Source of the DNA: Tenggerimyces sp963762635
GTDB taxonomy: Bacteria; Actinomycetota; Actinomycetes; Propionibacteriales; Actinopolymorphaceae
DNA length: 64,000 bases
Assembly: GCA_963762635.1 (NCBI GenBank)
Contig: CAVXLQ010000003.1
Location: forward strand, 558,001-622,000
Reading direction: 5' to 3'
Shown here: positions 34,520-42,681 of the stretch, in pieces
Layout: every line of letters starts with the position of its first letter
How positions within the stretch are numbered: position 1 is the first letter of the stretch
The notes under the pieces: model-generated
What the model saw: only the letters and a program-made list of their open reading frames with translations
The model's database searches: none
Told to the model about the DNA's origin: nothing
Translations under genes and position numbers: made by a program

Positions 34520-35035
34520 GTGGCCGTCAAAATTCGCCTCAAGCGCATGGGCAAGATCCGCGCGCCGTTCTACCGCATCGTCGTCGCCGACTCCCGGGTC
34601 AAGCGGGACGGCAGGACGATCGAGCAGATCGGCCAGTACCACCCGAAGGTCGACCCGAGCGTCATCAAGGTCGACTCCGAGCGCGTGCAGCACTGGCTTT
34701 CGGTGGGCGCTCAGCCCAGCGAGCCCGTCCTCCGCCTCCTCAAGGTGACCGGCGACTGGCAGAAGTTCAAGGGCGAGCCCGCACCCGCCGAGGGTGTCAA
34801 GGTCGCGCCGGAGAAGGCTCCCAAGCGGACGATGTTCGACCAGGCGCTGCGCGACGCGCACGCCGAGCCGAAGACCGAGGCCGTGAGCCAGAAGAAGACC
34901 CGCAAGAAGGCCGAAGACAAGCCGGCGGACAAGCCCGCCGACAAGCCCGCCGACAAGCCCGCCGAAGAGGCACCGGCAGCTGAGGCCAAGGCTGAGGAGC
35001 CGGCGGCGGAAGCCCCGGCTGAAAGCGAGTCCTGA
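34520..35035 (+). CDS. rpsP: 30S ribosomal protein S16, with low-complexity C-terminal tail
   Basis: S16 binds 16S rRNA and helps early 30S assembly. The conserved part is residues 1-85 (MAVKIRLKRMGKIRAPFYRI, RDGRTIEQIGQYHPK). The total length is 171 residues, about twice the bacterial core; the tail has a Lys-rich stretch (SQKKTRKKAEDKPAD), four tandem DKPA units and an Ala/Glu-rich end. Tails like this are common in Actinobacteria. GTG start at 34520 with CAGGAGA. It opens the rpsP-KH-rimM-trmD operon. Confidence 0.97.
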   Translation: MAVKIRLKRMGKIRAPFYRIVVADSRVKRDGRTIEQIGQYHPKVDPSVIKVDSERVQHWLSVGAQPSEPVLRLLKVTGDWQKFKGEPAPAEGVKVAPEKAPKRTMFDQALRDAHAEPKTEAVSQKKTRKKAEDKPADKPADKPADKPAEEAPAAEAKAEEPAAEAPAESES

Positions 35036-35037
35036 GC

Positions 35038-35286
35038 GTGTTGACCGAAGCGCTGGAGCACCTGGTCCGTGGCGTCGTCGCCCACCCGGACGACGTACGG
35101 GTGAAGACCAGGGAGCTCCGGCGCGGTAAGGCCTACGAGGTGCGCGTTCACCCCGACGACTTCGGTCGGGTGATCGGGCGTCGCGGCCGGACCGCGCACG
35201 CGATCCGTACCGTGGTCACGGCCTTGGACAAGGGTCGGCACTCCCGCATCGACTTCGTCGAGTCGCGGGCCGCGGCCGGCCGCTGA
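35038..35286 (+). CDS. khpA: KH-domain RNA-binding protein KhpA
   Basis: This 82-residue single KH-domain protein binds RNA; in other bacteria it works with KhpB/Jag and affects cell-wall growth. The GxxG nucleic-acid loop is in FGRVIGRRGRTAHAIRTVV. The GTG start lies 2 bases after the rpsP stop. The position between rpsP and rimM is conserved across Gram-positive bacteria. Confidence 0.95.
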   Translation: MLTEALEHLVRGVVAHPDDVRVKTRELRRGKAYEVRVHPDDFGRVIGRRGRTAHAIRTVVTALDKGRHSRIDFVESRAAAGR

Positions 35287-35293
35287 CCGCTCC

Positions 35294-35803
35294 GTGGAAC
35301 TCGTCGTCGGACGGGTCGTCCGGGCTCACGGCATTCGCGGTGAGGTCACGGTCAACATCCTGTCCGACCAACCCGAGCTGCGGTTCGTCCCCGGCGCCAA
35401 GCTGGTGGCGGGCGCTCGCTCGTTGGTGATCAAGAACCTGCGCTGGCACGGTCCGCGACTCCTCGTCACGTTCGAGGGAGTCGCGGACCGCAATGCTGCC
35501 GAGGCGCTGCGCGGGACGTCGCTCGTGGCGGACATCCCGGAGGGCGAGGAGCTCGAGGATCCGGACGAGTTCTTCGACCACCAGCTCGCCGGCCTACGCG
35601 TGGAGACCGCCGACGGAGCGCTGGTCGGCGAGGTCTCCGAGGTGCTGCATCTGCCGATGCAGGACGTGCTCGCCGTACGGCTGTCGACTGGGCGCGAGGT
35701 GCTGGTGCCGTTCGTCGCCTCGATCGTTCCCTCGGTCGACGTGGCGGGTGGACGGGTCGTCGTCGCGCCGCCGGAGGGCCTCTTCGACGAGGACCTCTCG
35801 TGA
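35294..35803 (+). CDS. rimM: Ribosome maturation factor RimM
   Basis: RimM assists 16S rRNA processing and maturation of the 30S head, working near S19. The 169 residues have the N-terminal RimM barrel (VVGRVVRAHGIRGEVTVNIL) and the C-terminal PRC-barrel (FFDHQLAGLRVETADGALVG, DVLAVRLSTGREVLVPFV). GTG start, 7 bases after khpA. Its stop overlaps the trmD start by 4 bases. Confidence 0.96.
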   Translation: MELVVGRVVRAHGIRGEVTVNILSDQPELRFVPGAKLVAGARSLVIKNLRWHGPRLLVTFEGVADRNAAEALRGTSLVADIPEGEELEDPDEFFDHQLAGLRVETADGALVGEVSEVLHLPMQDVLAVRLSTGREVLVPFVASIVPSVDVAGGRVVVAPPEGLFDEDLS

Positions 35804-36543
35804 GGATCGACGTCGTCTCGATCTTCCCTGACTACCTTGCGCCGCTGGGGCTGTCGCTCGTCGGCAAGGCGCGTGCGGCGGGGACTTTGGACGTACGCGT
35901 GCACGACCTGCGCTCGTTCACCCATGACAAGCACCGCTCGGTCGACGACACCCCGGTCGGCGGGGGAGCGGGCATGGTCATGCGGCCCGAGCCCTGGGAC
36001 GAGGCTCTTCGTACCGTCGCTCCCGAGCCCGCGCGGCTGATCGTTCCTACGCCGGCTGGGCGGCCCTTCACTCAGGCTTTGGCTTCGGAGCTTTCGTTGG
36101 AGCCGCGGCTGGTGTTCGCCTGCGGGCGCTACGAGGGCATCGACCAGCGCGTCGTCGACGCCGCTCGCGAACGGATGCCCGTCGACGAGGTGTCGATCGG
36201 CGACTACGTGCTCGCCGGTGGTGAGGTCGCCGTCCTCGTGATGGTCGAGGCCGTGGCGCGGCTCTTGCCGGGCGTGCTCGGCAACCCGGACTCGCTGGTC
36301 GAGGAGTCGCATGTCGACGGGCTGCTCGAGTACCCCGTCTACACCAAGCCCGCTGTGTGGGATGCCCGCGAGGTCCCCCCTGTGCTGCTGTCGGGCCACC
36401 ACGCGCACATCGTCCGCTGGCGGCGCGACGAGTCGCTGCGTCGTACGGCCCGCAACCGCCCCGATCTCCTCGACCGCCTGCCGGCCGACTCGTTCGACGC
36501 CCGCGACCTCGCGATCCTCGCCGAAGAGGGCTGGGCGCCTTAG
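35800..36543 (+). CDS. trmD: tRNA (guanine-N1)-methyltransferase TrmD
   Basis: TrmD makes m1G37 in tRNAs with G at position 36 using S-adenosylmethionine, and so prevents frameshifting. The 247 residues show the SPOUT trefoil-knot segments: VDDTPVGGGAGMVMRPEP, LVFACGRYEGIDQRV and EVSIGDYVLAGGEVAVLVM. The C-terminal domain includes VPPVLLSGHHAHIVRWRR. GTG start coupled to rimM. It ends against the convergent EamA gene with a 4-base overlap. Confidence 0.97.
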   Translation: MRIDVVSIFPDYLAPLGLSLVGKARAAGTLDVRVHDLRSFTHDKHRSVDDTPVGGGAGMVMRPEPWDEALRTVAPEPARLIVPTPAGRPFTQALASELSLEPRLVFACGRYEGIDQRVVDAARERMPVDEVSIGDYVLAGGEVAVLVMVEAVARLLPGVLGNPDSLVEESHVDGLLEYPVYTKPAVWDAREVPPVLLSGHHAHIVRWRRDESLRRTARNRPDLLDRLPADSFDARDLAILAEEGWAP

Positions 36544-37454
36544 GCCTTGGCCGGGGCCAGCTGGACCAGCATCGCGCCGGCGAGCAGGACCACGGCACCG
36601 GCTATCTGCACGCTGCCGAGGGCTTGGTCGAGCAGGATCCAGGCGAGAACGGCGGCGACCAGCGGTTCGATCAGCGCCAGCACGCTGGCCACAGCCGACG
36701 ACAGGTGCCGCAGCGCCTGGAACTGGGCCAGGTAGGGCAGCACGGTGGCGAACACGGCCAGACCGAGCAGGAGCAGCCAGACCGGGGCGCCGAGCACTGT
36801 GCTCGCTGTCATCCGGTCCCAGGGGAGCGTCCAGGGCGGGCTGACCGCGAGCGCCACCACCGCGCCGATCCCCAGACCTGCTGCCGTGAGCCCGAACGAG
36901 TCGTGCCGGCTCGCCCCGTGCTCGCCGAGCAGGAAGAACCCCGCCGCGCAGACCGCCGACGCCAGCCCCGCCAGGACGCCGAGCAGATCGAGCCGTACGC
37001 CCTGCCAGACCTCCGCGATCATGGCCAGCCCGGCCACGGCGAGCGCGATGCCCAGCCAGGTCAGTGCGGGGAGCCGGGTGCGGCGCACCACCCGTACCCA
37101 CAGGGCGACGACCGCGGGCGCCAGGTTGACTAGCACCATGGCGACCCCGACCGGCACCCTGGCCACGGCGACGAAGAAGAACAGCTGGACGCCGACGACG
37201 CCGAGCAGGCCGTAGCCGAGCAGCAGCCCCAGGTCGGCCCGCGTGAACCGCAATGCCCTCGGCCGCAGCACAGCCACGGCAGGCAGGAGGAGGAGAGCGG
37301 CCAGCGAGATCCGCACCGAAGTCACCGCCGCCGGCGACCAGCCCGCCCCCATCACGGCCTTGGCCAGCGGCCCAGAGGTCGCGAACAGCACCCACGAGCC
37401 CAAGCTCAGCCCCGTCGCCCTAGCCCGGGCAGTCGTCCCCTCCAGCACAGCCAC
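36540..37454 (-). CDS. EamA/DMT superfamily transporter
   Basis: A 304-residue integral membrane protein with ten helices in two EamA repeats (SWVLFATSGPLAKAVMGAGW at the start; LLGVLAGLASAVCAAGFFLL in the second half, with SAVASVLALIEPLVAAVLAW near the end). DMT transporters export metabolites or amino acids. Start is GTG at 37454; in-frame GTG codons further up have no ribosome site. It separates trmD from rplS, which are neighbours in many bacteria, so it and the repeat array upstream look like an insertion into the housekeeping block. Confidence 0.88.
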   Translation of the reverse strand: MAVLEGTTARARATGLSLGSWVLFATSGPLAKAVMGAGWSPAAVTSVRISLAALLLLPAVAVLRPRALRFTRADLGLLLGYGLLGVVGVQLFFFVAVARVPVGVAMVLVNLAPAVVALWVRVVRRTRLPALTWLGIALAVAGLAMIAEVWQGVRLDLLGVLAGLASAVCAAGFFLLGEHGASRHDSFGLTAAGLGIGAVVALAVSPPWTLPWDRMTASTVLGAPVWLLLLGLAVFATVLPYLAQFQALRHLSSAVASVLALIEPLVAAVLAWILLDQALGSVQIAGAVVLLAGAMLVQLAPAKA

Positions 37455-37562
37455 GCCCCGCACTCTGCCGCCCACCCAGCACCCTGACCAGCAGGTTTCC
37501 ACCCACCCGCCACCAGCTCACCGCCGCACCACCCACCGGCTCCGCCCAAGGCAGGCGCTGCG

Positions 37563-37612
37563 GACTTGTTGGACAGATGTCGGCTTCTATCCCGACATCT
37601 CTCCAACAACTC
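37563..37612. repeat. 50-bp hairpin repeat, unit 1
   Basis: The unit has 21-base arms (GACTTGTTGGACAGATGTCG plus G on the left) around CTTCTATC; the arms mismatch at two positions. It is the first of four units in 358 bases and lies just upstream of the EamA gene start. Confidence 0.85.
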
Positions 37613-37672
37613 GTGGGCACCCTCAGCCGAGCAGGCTGGTCTGCCACGTGAGCGCCATGACCGTGTCGGACG

Positions 37673-37722
37673 GACTTGTTGGAGAGATCTCGGCCTCTAT
37701 CCCGACATCTGTCCAACAACTC
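37673..37722. repeat. 50-bp hairpin repeat, unit 2
   Basis: Same layout with loop CCTCTATC. The arms mismatch at three positions (3, 12 and 17), all C-against-G changes. It is 60 bases after unit 1. Confidence 0.85.
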
Positions 37723-37788
37723 GGCTCGGAGCCACCACCGGCCACACCCGTGCCACCCCTGCCCAGCGACACCGAGCATCGCCAGGCG

Positions 37789-37838
37789 GAGTTGTTGGAC
37801 AAATCACGACCTCTAGTCTGGGATCTGTCCAACAAGTC
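37789..37838. repeat. 50-bp hairpin repeat, unit 3 (degenerate)
   Basis: The outer arms GTTGTTGGACA and TGTCCAACAA are kept, but the inner part (AATCACGACCTCTAGTCTGG) has lost much of its pairing. It is 66 bases after unit 2. Confidence 0.75.
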
Positions 37839-37870
37839 CTGCGTCACCACCCAGCTCCACGCCCGCCGGC

Positions 37871-37920
37871 GAGTTGTTGGAGAGATCTCGGCTTCTATCC
37901 CGACATCTGTCCAACAACTC
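37871..37920. repeat. 50-bp hairpin repeat, unit 4
   Basis: Arms begin GAGTTGTTGGA and end TCCAACAACTC, with loop CTTCTATC; two mismatches (positions 12 and 17). It is 32 bases after unit 3 and 231 bases upstream of rplS. Confidence 0.85.
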
Positions 37921-38151
37921 GTGGCTCGGCCCGGTGGGGTCGGCCGATTCGCACGCCGTTGGCGGCGTGTGACACACTAGGTGGCTGGCGCAGCGCTCGC
38001 GGTCACCCGCGGGCAGCGTGCCGTCCGGCGGGCCTGCCACAGGGGGAACGCCGAGGCGCGACAGGAGCTGCGCCCAGACCGACCATCCATCCGTGCGAAC
38101 GAACGCGCGGACGCAACCTGATGGTGACCTGTGGCACCACGAGGAGCAGAC
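37921..38151 (+). other. rplS upstream region and leader
   Basis: This non-coding stretch follows the repeat array. GTGTGACACACTAG near 37967-37980 could hold the -10 region of the rplS promoter. A GC-rich self-complementary part follows (CGCGGTCACCCGCG near 37998-38011) and the ribosome site ACGAGGAGC ends it. No open frame with coding character is seen. Confidence 0.35.
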
Positions 38152-38511
38152 ATGAACTCCCTCGCCGCGCTCGACGCAGCCTCCCTCCGTGACGACGTCC
38201 CGAGCTTCAACGCCGGTGACACCCTCAAGGTCCACGTCAAGGTGGTCGAAGGCAACCGGTCCCGAGTCCAGGTCTTCCAGGGCGTCGTGATCCGCCGCTC
38301 CGGCGCCGGCCTGCGCGAGACGTTCACCGTCCGCAAGGTCAGCTTCGGTGTCGGCGTCGAGCGGACCTTCCCGGTCCACAGCCCGATCCTCGACAAGATC
38401 GAGGTCGTCACCCGTGGTGACGTACGCCGCGCCAAGCTCTACTACGTCCGTGGCCTTCGCGGTAAGGCCGCGAAGATCAAGGAGAAGCGCGAGACCTCGA
38501 CGGCGCGCTGA
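38152..38511 (+). CDS. rplS: 50S ribosomal protein L19
   Basis: L19 lies at the 30S-50S interface. The 119 residues match the family over the full length (PSFNAGDTLKVHVKVVEGNR, RVQVFQGVVIRRSGAGLRET, SPILDKIEVVTRGDVRRAKL, LYYVRGLRGKAAKIKE). The ATG at 38152 has ACGAGGAGC at good distance. It opens the rplS-lepB-rnhB-DUF2469 group. Confidence 0.97.
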   Translation: MNSLAALDAASLRDDVPSFNAGDTLKVHVKVVEGNRSRVQVFQGVVIRRSGAGLRETFTVRKVSFGVGVERTFPVHSPILDKIEVVTRGDVRRAKLYYVRGLRGKAAKIKEKRETSTAR

Positions 38512-38555
38512 CCTCATCCGAGCGGTTCCCCAAGGGAGTAGGGATACTGGGCGAC

Positions 38556-39413
38556 ATGACCTCGGAGAGGACGCCGACGTTGGGGACGAGCGAAGAGCCC
38601 GACCGTGGCGGAAGTGCTGGAAGCCGCCGCAAGCGGAGCAAGGAACGTTCGTTCTGGAAAGAGCTGCCCATCCTCGTGGTGCTGGCGCTCGGGCTCGCCC
38701 TGATCATCAAGACGTTCCTGATCCAGGCGTTCTACATCCCTTCGGAGTCGATGGAGAACACGCTGGTCCCCGGCGATCGCGTGCTCGTCAACAAGCTCGC
38801 GTACCGCCTCGGCGACGTGCAGCGCGGCGACGTGATCGTCTTCAACGGCGCCAACTCCTGGGAGCCCGAGGCGATCTTCGAGGAGCCGACGAACGCCGCG
38901 GGCAAGGTCGTCCGCTGGGTCGGCGAGCTGTTCGGATTCTCCTCGGTCGGCGAGAAGGACTTCATCAAGCGGGTCATCGGCCTTCCCGGCGACAAGGTCG
39001 TCTGTTGCGACAAGAACGAGCGGGTCACGGTCAACGGCCACGCGCTGAGTGAGTCGACCTACCTCTTCCCAGGCGACGCAGCCTCGCAGACCCCGTTCAC
39101 GATCACGGTGCCGAAGGACCGGCTCTGGGTGATGGGCGACCACCGCGCGGCGTCCGCCGACTCCCGTTCGCACACCGGCGACCCGGGCGGCGGCACGATC
39201 CCGATCGACCACGTCATCGGCCGCGCGTTCGTGGTCGTCTGGCCGCTCGACCGGATCACGCTGCTCAACCGGCCGCCCGCGTTCGCCGAGGCCGGCCTCG
39301 CGAGTGGTCCGGTGACGATCTCGCCGCAGGTCGCCTCGGGCGCCGTACCCCTCGCCTCGATCGGGTTGCTGCTGCCCGTCGTCGGCTTCCGCCGCTTCCG
39401 GCGACGTCGCTGA
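38556..39413 (+). CDS. lepB: Signal peptidase I
   Basis: This membrane serine protease removes Sec and Tat signal peptides. The 285 residues have a charged cytoplasmic start, one N-terminal helix (LPILVVLALGLALIIKTFLI), the catalytic Ser65 in PSESMENTL and the general-base Lys138 in KDFIKRVIGLPGD, plus the late box VMGDHRAASADSR. A second hydrophobic helix near the C-terminus (VPLASIGLLLPVVGF) ends in RRFRRRR, as in other actinobacterial LepB proteins. 4 bases separate it from rnhB. Confidence 0.96.
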   Translation: MTSERTPTLGTSEEPDRGGSAGSRRKRSKERSFWKELPILVVLALGLALIIKTFLIQAFYIPSESMENTLVPGDRVLVNKLAYRLGDVQRGDVIVFNGANSWEPEAIFEEPTNAAGKVVRWVGELFGFSSVGEKDFIKRVIGLPGDKVVCCDKNERVTVNGHALSESTYLFPGDAASQTPFTITVPKDRLWVMGDHRAASADSRSHTGDPGGGTIPIDHVIGRAFVVVWPLDRITLLNRPPAFAEAGLASGPVTISPQVASGAVPLASIGLLLPVVGFRRFRRRR

Positions 39414-39417
39414 CACC

Positions 39418-40143
39418 ATGCGGGATGTCCGGGCCCCACGAGTGGTGATCCGGCGCGAAGCCGGCCTCTACGCGTACGAACGAGCGCTGCTCCGCGTCGG
39501 CATGGCGCCGGTCGCCGGCGTCGACGAAGCGGGCCGTGGCGCCTGCGCCGGCCCGTTGGTCGCCGCCGCGGCGATCCTGCCCGACGGCAAGCGCGGCGAG
39601 GTGCCGGGTCTGAACGACTCCAAGCTGCTCACCGAGAAGGCCCGCGAACGCTGCTACGGCGAGGTCACCCGCCGCGCGCTCGCCTGGTCCGTGGTCGTCG
39701 TCTCGCCACAGGAGTGCGACCGGCTCGGCATGCACCGCGTCAACATCGAAGCCCTGCGGAGAGCTCTCTTCCGGCTCGAGACGCGCCCGTCGTACGTGCT
39801 GTCCGACGGCTTCCCGGTCGACGGCACCGGCGCGCCGGCCCTCGCGGTCTGGAAGGGCGACCGCGTCGCCGCCTGCATCGCGGCCGCCTCGGTGATCGCC
39901 AAGGTCACCCGGGACCGGATCATGTGCGAGCTGCACGAGCAGTATCCGGAGTACGACTTCAACATCCACAAGGGCTATTGCACGGCCGAGCACCAGGACG
40001 CACTGGAGCGTCACGGTCCGTGCCCAGAGCATCGGCGACGCTGGGTCAACGTCATGAAGGCGATGGGCAACAATGGGGCCGTGGCCGCTGACGTCGAGGC
40101 GGCCGTGGACCTGAACGACGGGAGCCTGGTGAGCGAGCAGTGA
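39418..40143 (+). CDS. rnhB: Ribonuclease HII
   Basis: RNase HII removes single ribonucleotides and RNA primers from DNA. The 241 residues have the catalytic start VAGVDEAGRGACAGPLVAAA (Asp and Glu), the third acid in SYVLSDGFPV, and the downstream region AASVIAKVTRDRIMCELHEQ with the fourth acid. The C-terminal tail past FNIHKGYCTAEH is normal in length. Its stop overlaps the DUF2469 start by 4 bases. Confidence 0.96.
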   Translation: MRDVRAPRVVIRREAGLYAYERALLRVGMAPVAGVDEAGRGACAGPLVAAAAILPDGKRGEVPGLNDSKLLTEKARERCYGEVTRRALAWSVVVVSPQECDRLGMHRVNIEALRRALFRLETRPSYVLSDGFPVDGTGAPALAVWKGDRVAACIAAASVIAKVTRDRIMCELHEQYPEYDFNIHKGYCTAEHQDALERHGPCPEHRRRWVNVMKAMGNNGAVAADVEAAVDLNDGSLVSEQ

Positions 40144-40466
40144 GCGCTGAGGACCTCGAGAAGTACGAGACCGAGATGGAGCTCCAGCTCTACCGGGAGT
40201 ACCGCGATGTCGTCAGCATCTTCAAGTACGTGGTCGAGACCGACCGGCGGTTCTACCTCGCCAACAACGTCGATCTGAAGGTCCGGACCGAGGGCGGCGA
40301 GACGTACTTCGAGGTGACGATGTCCGACGCCTGGGTGTGGGACATGTACCGCCCCGCCCGGTTTGTGAAGAATGTCAAAGTAGTCACGTTCAAGGACGTC
40401 AACGTCGAGGAGCTCGCGAAGAGCGACTTCGACGTTCCCAAGGACGACACGAACTTCGGTAGCTGA
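40140..40466 (+). CDS. DUF2469 family protein
   Basis: A 108-residue acidic protein found next to rnhB in almost all Actinobacteria, with no established function. The family core is intact (MSAEDLEKYETEMELQLYRE, YREYRDVVSIFKYVVETDRR, FVKNVKVVTFKDVNVEELAK). GTG start overlaps the rnhB stop, so it is co-translated with the RNase and presumably linked to the same process. Confidence 0.93.
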   Translation: MSAEDLEKYETEMELQLYREYRDVVSIFKYVVETDRRFYLANNVDLKVRTEGGETYFEVTMSDAWVWDMYRPARFVKNVKVVTFKDVNVEELAKSDFDVPKDDTNFGS

Positions 40467-40484
40467 AAGCACGGGGGAGTTTCG

Positions 40485-41042
40485 ATGGATCTCGCTACGT
40501 TCCAGGCCCAGCAGACGCTGGAGATCCGCCAGCGGATCACGTTCATGGTCAACCGGTACGAGATCTGGGCGGGCGGTCAGATCATGGGCCTGGCCGAGCA
40601 GAAGCGGATGACCATGCGCGAGCAGGTCACGTTCTTCGGCGACGAGGGCAAGTCCGTTCCGCTGTTCGGTTTCAAGGCGCAGCAGATCATGGACCTCGGC
40701 GCGACGTACGACGTCACCGCGCCGGACGGCGGTGTGATCGGCTCGTTCCGCAAGGACTTCGGCAAGTCGCTGCTGCGCTCGACCTGGCACGTGACGCAGC
40801 CGGGCCTCGGCGAATGCACCGGCACCGAGCGCAACCAGGTCATCGCGATCCTGCGCCGGTTCTCCGACTTCGCGTGGCCGTACCACTTCGACTTCAACAC
40901 CCCGGACGGCCGGCCGATCTTCTCCGTCGAGCGCCAGTGGGCGTTGCGGGACAAGTACGCGGTGACGATCAACGACCCCGCCATCGACCGCCGCCTCGTC
41001 GCCGCGATGGCCGTCGCCCTCGACGCCCTGCAGGCTCGCTAG
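40485..41042 (+). CDS. LURP-one-related / tubby-like beta-barrel protein
   Basis: This 185-residue protein has the strand-rich layout of the LURP-one/scramblase-like fold (ITFMVNRYEIWAGGQIMGLA, KSVPLFGFKAQQIMDLGATY, GGVIGSFRKDFGKSLLRSTW, WALRDKYAVTINDPAIDRRL) and a final helix. Members in Actinobacteria are of unknown role. It lies 18 bases after DUF2469 with GGGGGAG upstream, so it may belong to the same transcript. It ends against a convergent methyltransferase gene. Confidence 0.7.
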   Translation: MDLATFQAQQTLEIRQRITFMVNRYEIWAGGQIMGLAEQKRMTMREQVTFFGDEGKSVPLFGFKAQQIMDLGATYDVTAPDGGVIGSFRKDFGKSLLRSTWHVTQPGLGECTGTERNQVIAILRRFSDFAWPYHFDFNTPDGRPIFSVERQWALRDKYAVTINDPAIDRRLVAAMAVALDALQAR

Positions 41043-41779
41043 ACCGTACCGACGGCGTAGCGGAAGGCGTTCCGCAGCCGGTAGCCGCCACCTGACCTAC
41101 GGAACGGGCGCGCAGCTGCCAGTAGCGCGGGCGTCAGCTCGGCCATCGTCGCGGCGTCCTCACCGAGCAGGATGCCGCGTACGAGGGTCGCGTCGTCCGG
41201 CGCCGCCCACTCCAGGTCGACCGCGCCGTCCTCGACGACCTTCAGCCCGGCCTCCTCGAACGCAGAGGCGAGGCCGCCGGGCTCCCGCAACGGCCCGCCC
41301 GGCCGCACGTCCTCCTCGTGCGCCGCCGCGATCGCCGCCTCCAGGACGTCGACGTCGTTGCGCGCGGCCTCGGCCCAGTTCGCGACCGCCACGCGCCCAC
41401 CCGGCCGCGTCACCCGGCGCAGCTCGGAGAGCCCGTCCTCGGCGAACTGCAGCGCGTTCACCGCCGTCGCCACCTCGAACGAGTCGTCCGGCCACGGGAT
41501 CTCGTCCAGCGACGCCTCCCGGACCTCCGCTCCCGGCACCCGCAGCCGGGCGAGCGCCGCCATGCCGGGAGCCGGCTCGAGGCCCGCCACCAGGGCGCCC
41601 TCCGCCGCGAGGTGGGCGAGCAGCTCGCCACTGCCGCACCCCGCGTCGAGCACCGCCGTACCAGGGCCGATCTTCGCGACGGTCACGAACCGCTGCCACA
41701 TCGGAAGCGGGAACGACCCCCACAAGGCCGACCACTCCGCGGCGACGTCGGACCAGCGGTCCGGGTCGCCTCCGTCCAT
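41039..41779 (-). CDS. Class I SAM-dependent methyltransferase
   Basis: A 246-residue Rossmann methyltransferase of the UbiE/type-11 kind. Motif I is TAVLDAGCGSGELLAHLAAE; the acidic end of strand 2 (LEPAPGMAAL), motif II near DSFEVATAVNALQF and motif III VTRPGGRVAVANW follow. The substrate is unknown. Its ATG shares one base with the stop of the upstream DHDPS-like gene (TGATG), so it is the third gene of a coupled set with the second LarA-like protein and the aldolase. Confidence 0.88.
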   Translation of the reverse strand: MDGGDPDRWSDVAAEWSALWGSFPLPMWQRFVTVAKIGPGTAVLDAGCGSGELLAHLAAEGALVAGLEPAPGMAALARLRVPGAEVREASLDEIPWPDDSFEVATAVNALQFAEDGLSELRRVTRPGGRVAVANWAEAARNDVDVLEAAIAAAHEEDVRPGGPLREPGGLASAFEEAGLKVVEDGAVDLEWAAPDDATLVRGILLGEDAATMAELTPALLAAARPFRRSGGGYRLRNAFRYAVGTV

Positions 41780-42681
41780 CAGCCGAGACCCCAGCTCGCC
41801 ACGATGTCAGCGGTCTCCGCGGCCTCGTTCGCGTCGAGCTCGCTGACGGGCGGGCGCACTGCCCGTCCGCACAGGCCGAGCTGCGCCAACGCCTCCTTGA
41901 CGGCCGAGACGTTGTTGGCGTTGCCGCGGCGCATGCGCAGCTTCTCCATCGGTACGAGCCGGTCCCACAACGCCATCGCCGCGACCTGGTCGCCCGAACG
42001 GAGCAGCGTCAGCAAGTCCACCGCGAGCGACGGCGCGACGCTCACGAGGCCCGAGGTGAAGCCGCGCGCTCCGGCGAGCCAGAAGAACGGCGCCCACCGT
42101 TCGGCCAGCCCGCAGATCCACGCGACCCGGTCCGCGCCGACCGCGCCGATCGCCTCGGACAGCGCGAAGACGTCCGGCACGGCGTACTTCACCGCGACCA
42201 GTGACGGCACCTGTTCGGCCAACGCCACAAGGGCCTTCGCGTCCAGTGAAGGATCCCGCACGTACGCCACGATCCCCAACGACGGCGCCGCGTCAGCCAC
42301 CGCGCGGTGGTAGTCAACCCAGCCTTGCACCGACTGGTACGGGTGTACGGGCTGGTGCACCATCACCGCCGCCGCTCCCGCGAACGAGGCTGCCCGCGCC
42401 AGCTCGACGGCGTGGCCGTGCGCGTTTCCGACTCCGGGCACGACGACGGCACGCGACCCCGCGGCCTCGATCGTCAACTCCAACGCGCGTTGCAGCTCGT
42501 GGTCGCGCAACGAGTAGAACTCGCTCGTGTTCCCGTTCGGCGTCACCGCGTCGACGCCGGCGTCGACCATGCGCGACACGATGCCGCTGAACGCCTTCTC
42601 GTCCAGCTCACCGGCGTCGTCGAACGGTGTCACCGGAATCGCGACCAGCGTACGGAGGCGTTCGACCAGTTCGTGACTCAT
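41779..42681 (-). CDS. DapA/NAL superfamily lyase (sugar-acid dehydratase or aldolase type)
   Basis: A 300-residue TIM-barrel enzyme of the dihydrodipicolinate synthase / N-acetylneuraminate lyase superfamily. The substrate loop TPNGNTSEFYSLRDHE matches the GGTGE region of the ketodeoxyglucarate dehydratase branch. The catalytic Tyr is in LGIVAYVRDPSL and the Schiff-base Lys in SLVAVKYAVPDV. The context (LarA-like racemase upstream by 4-base overlap, RraA-like lyase divergent) suggests a 2-keto-3-deoxy sugar acid rather than lysine synthesis. Confidence 0.82.
   Translation of the reverse strand: MSHELVERLRTLVAIPVTPFDDAGELDEKAFSGIVSRMVDAGVDAVTPNGNTSEFYSLRDHELQRALELTIEAAGSRAVVVPGVGNAHGHAVELARAASFAGAAAVMVHQPVHPYQSVQGWVDYHRAVADAAPSLGIVAYVRDPSLDAKALVALAEQVPSLVAVKYAVPDVFALSEAIGAVGADRVAWICGLAERWAPFFWLAGARGFTSGLVSVAPSLAVDLLTLLRSGDQVAAMALWDRLVPMEKLRMRRGNANNVSAVKEALAQLGLCGRAVRPPVSELDANEAAETADIVASWGLG

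Noticed and set aside
35326..37395. 689-codon minus-strand frame across rimM, trmD and the EamA gene
   Set aside because: It runs opposite two well-supported housekeeping genes and through the EamA gene in another frame.
37563..37920. CRISPR array
   Set aside because: Units are 50 bases, self-complementary over their whole length and partly degenerate; spacers vary from 32 to 66 bases and there are no cas genes.
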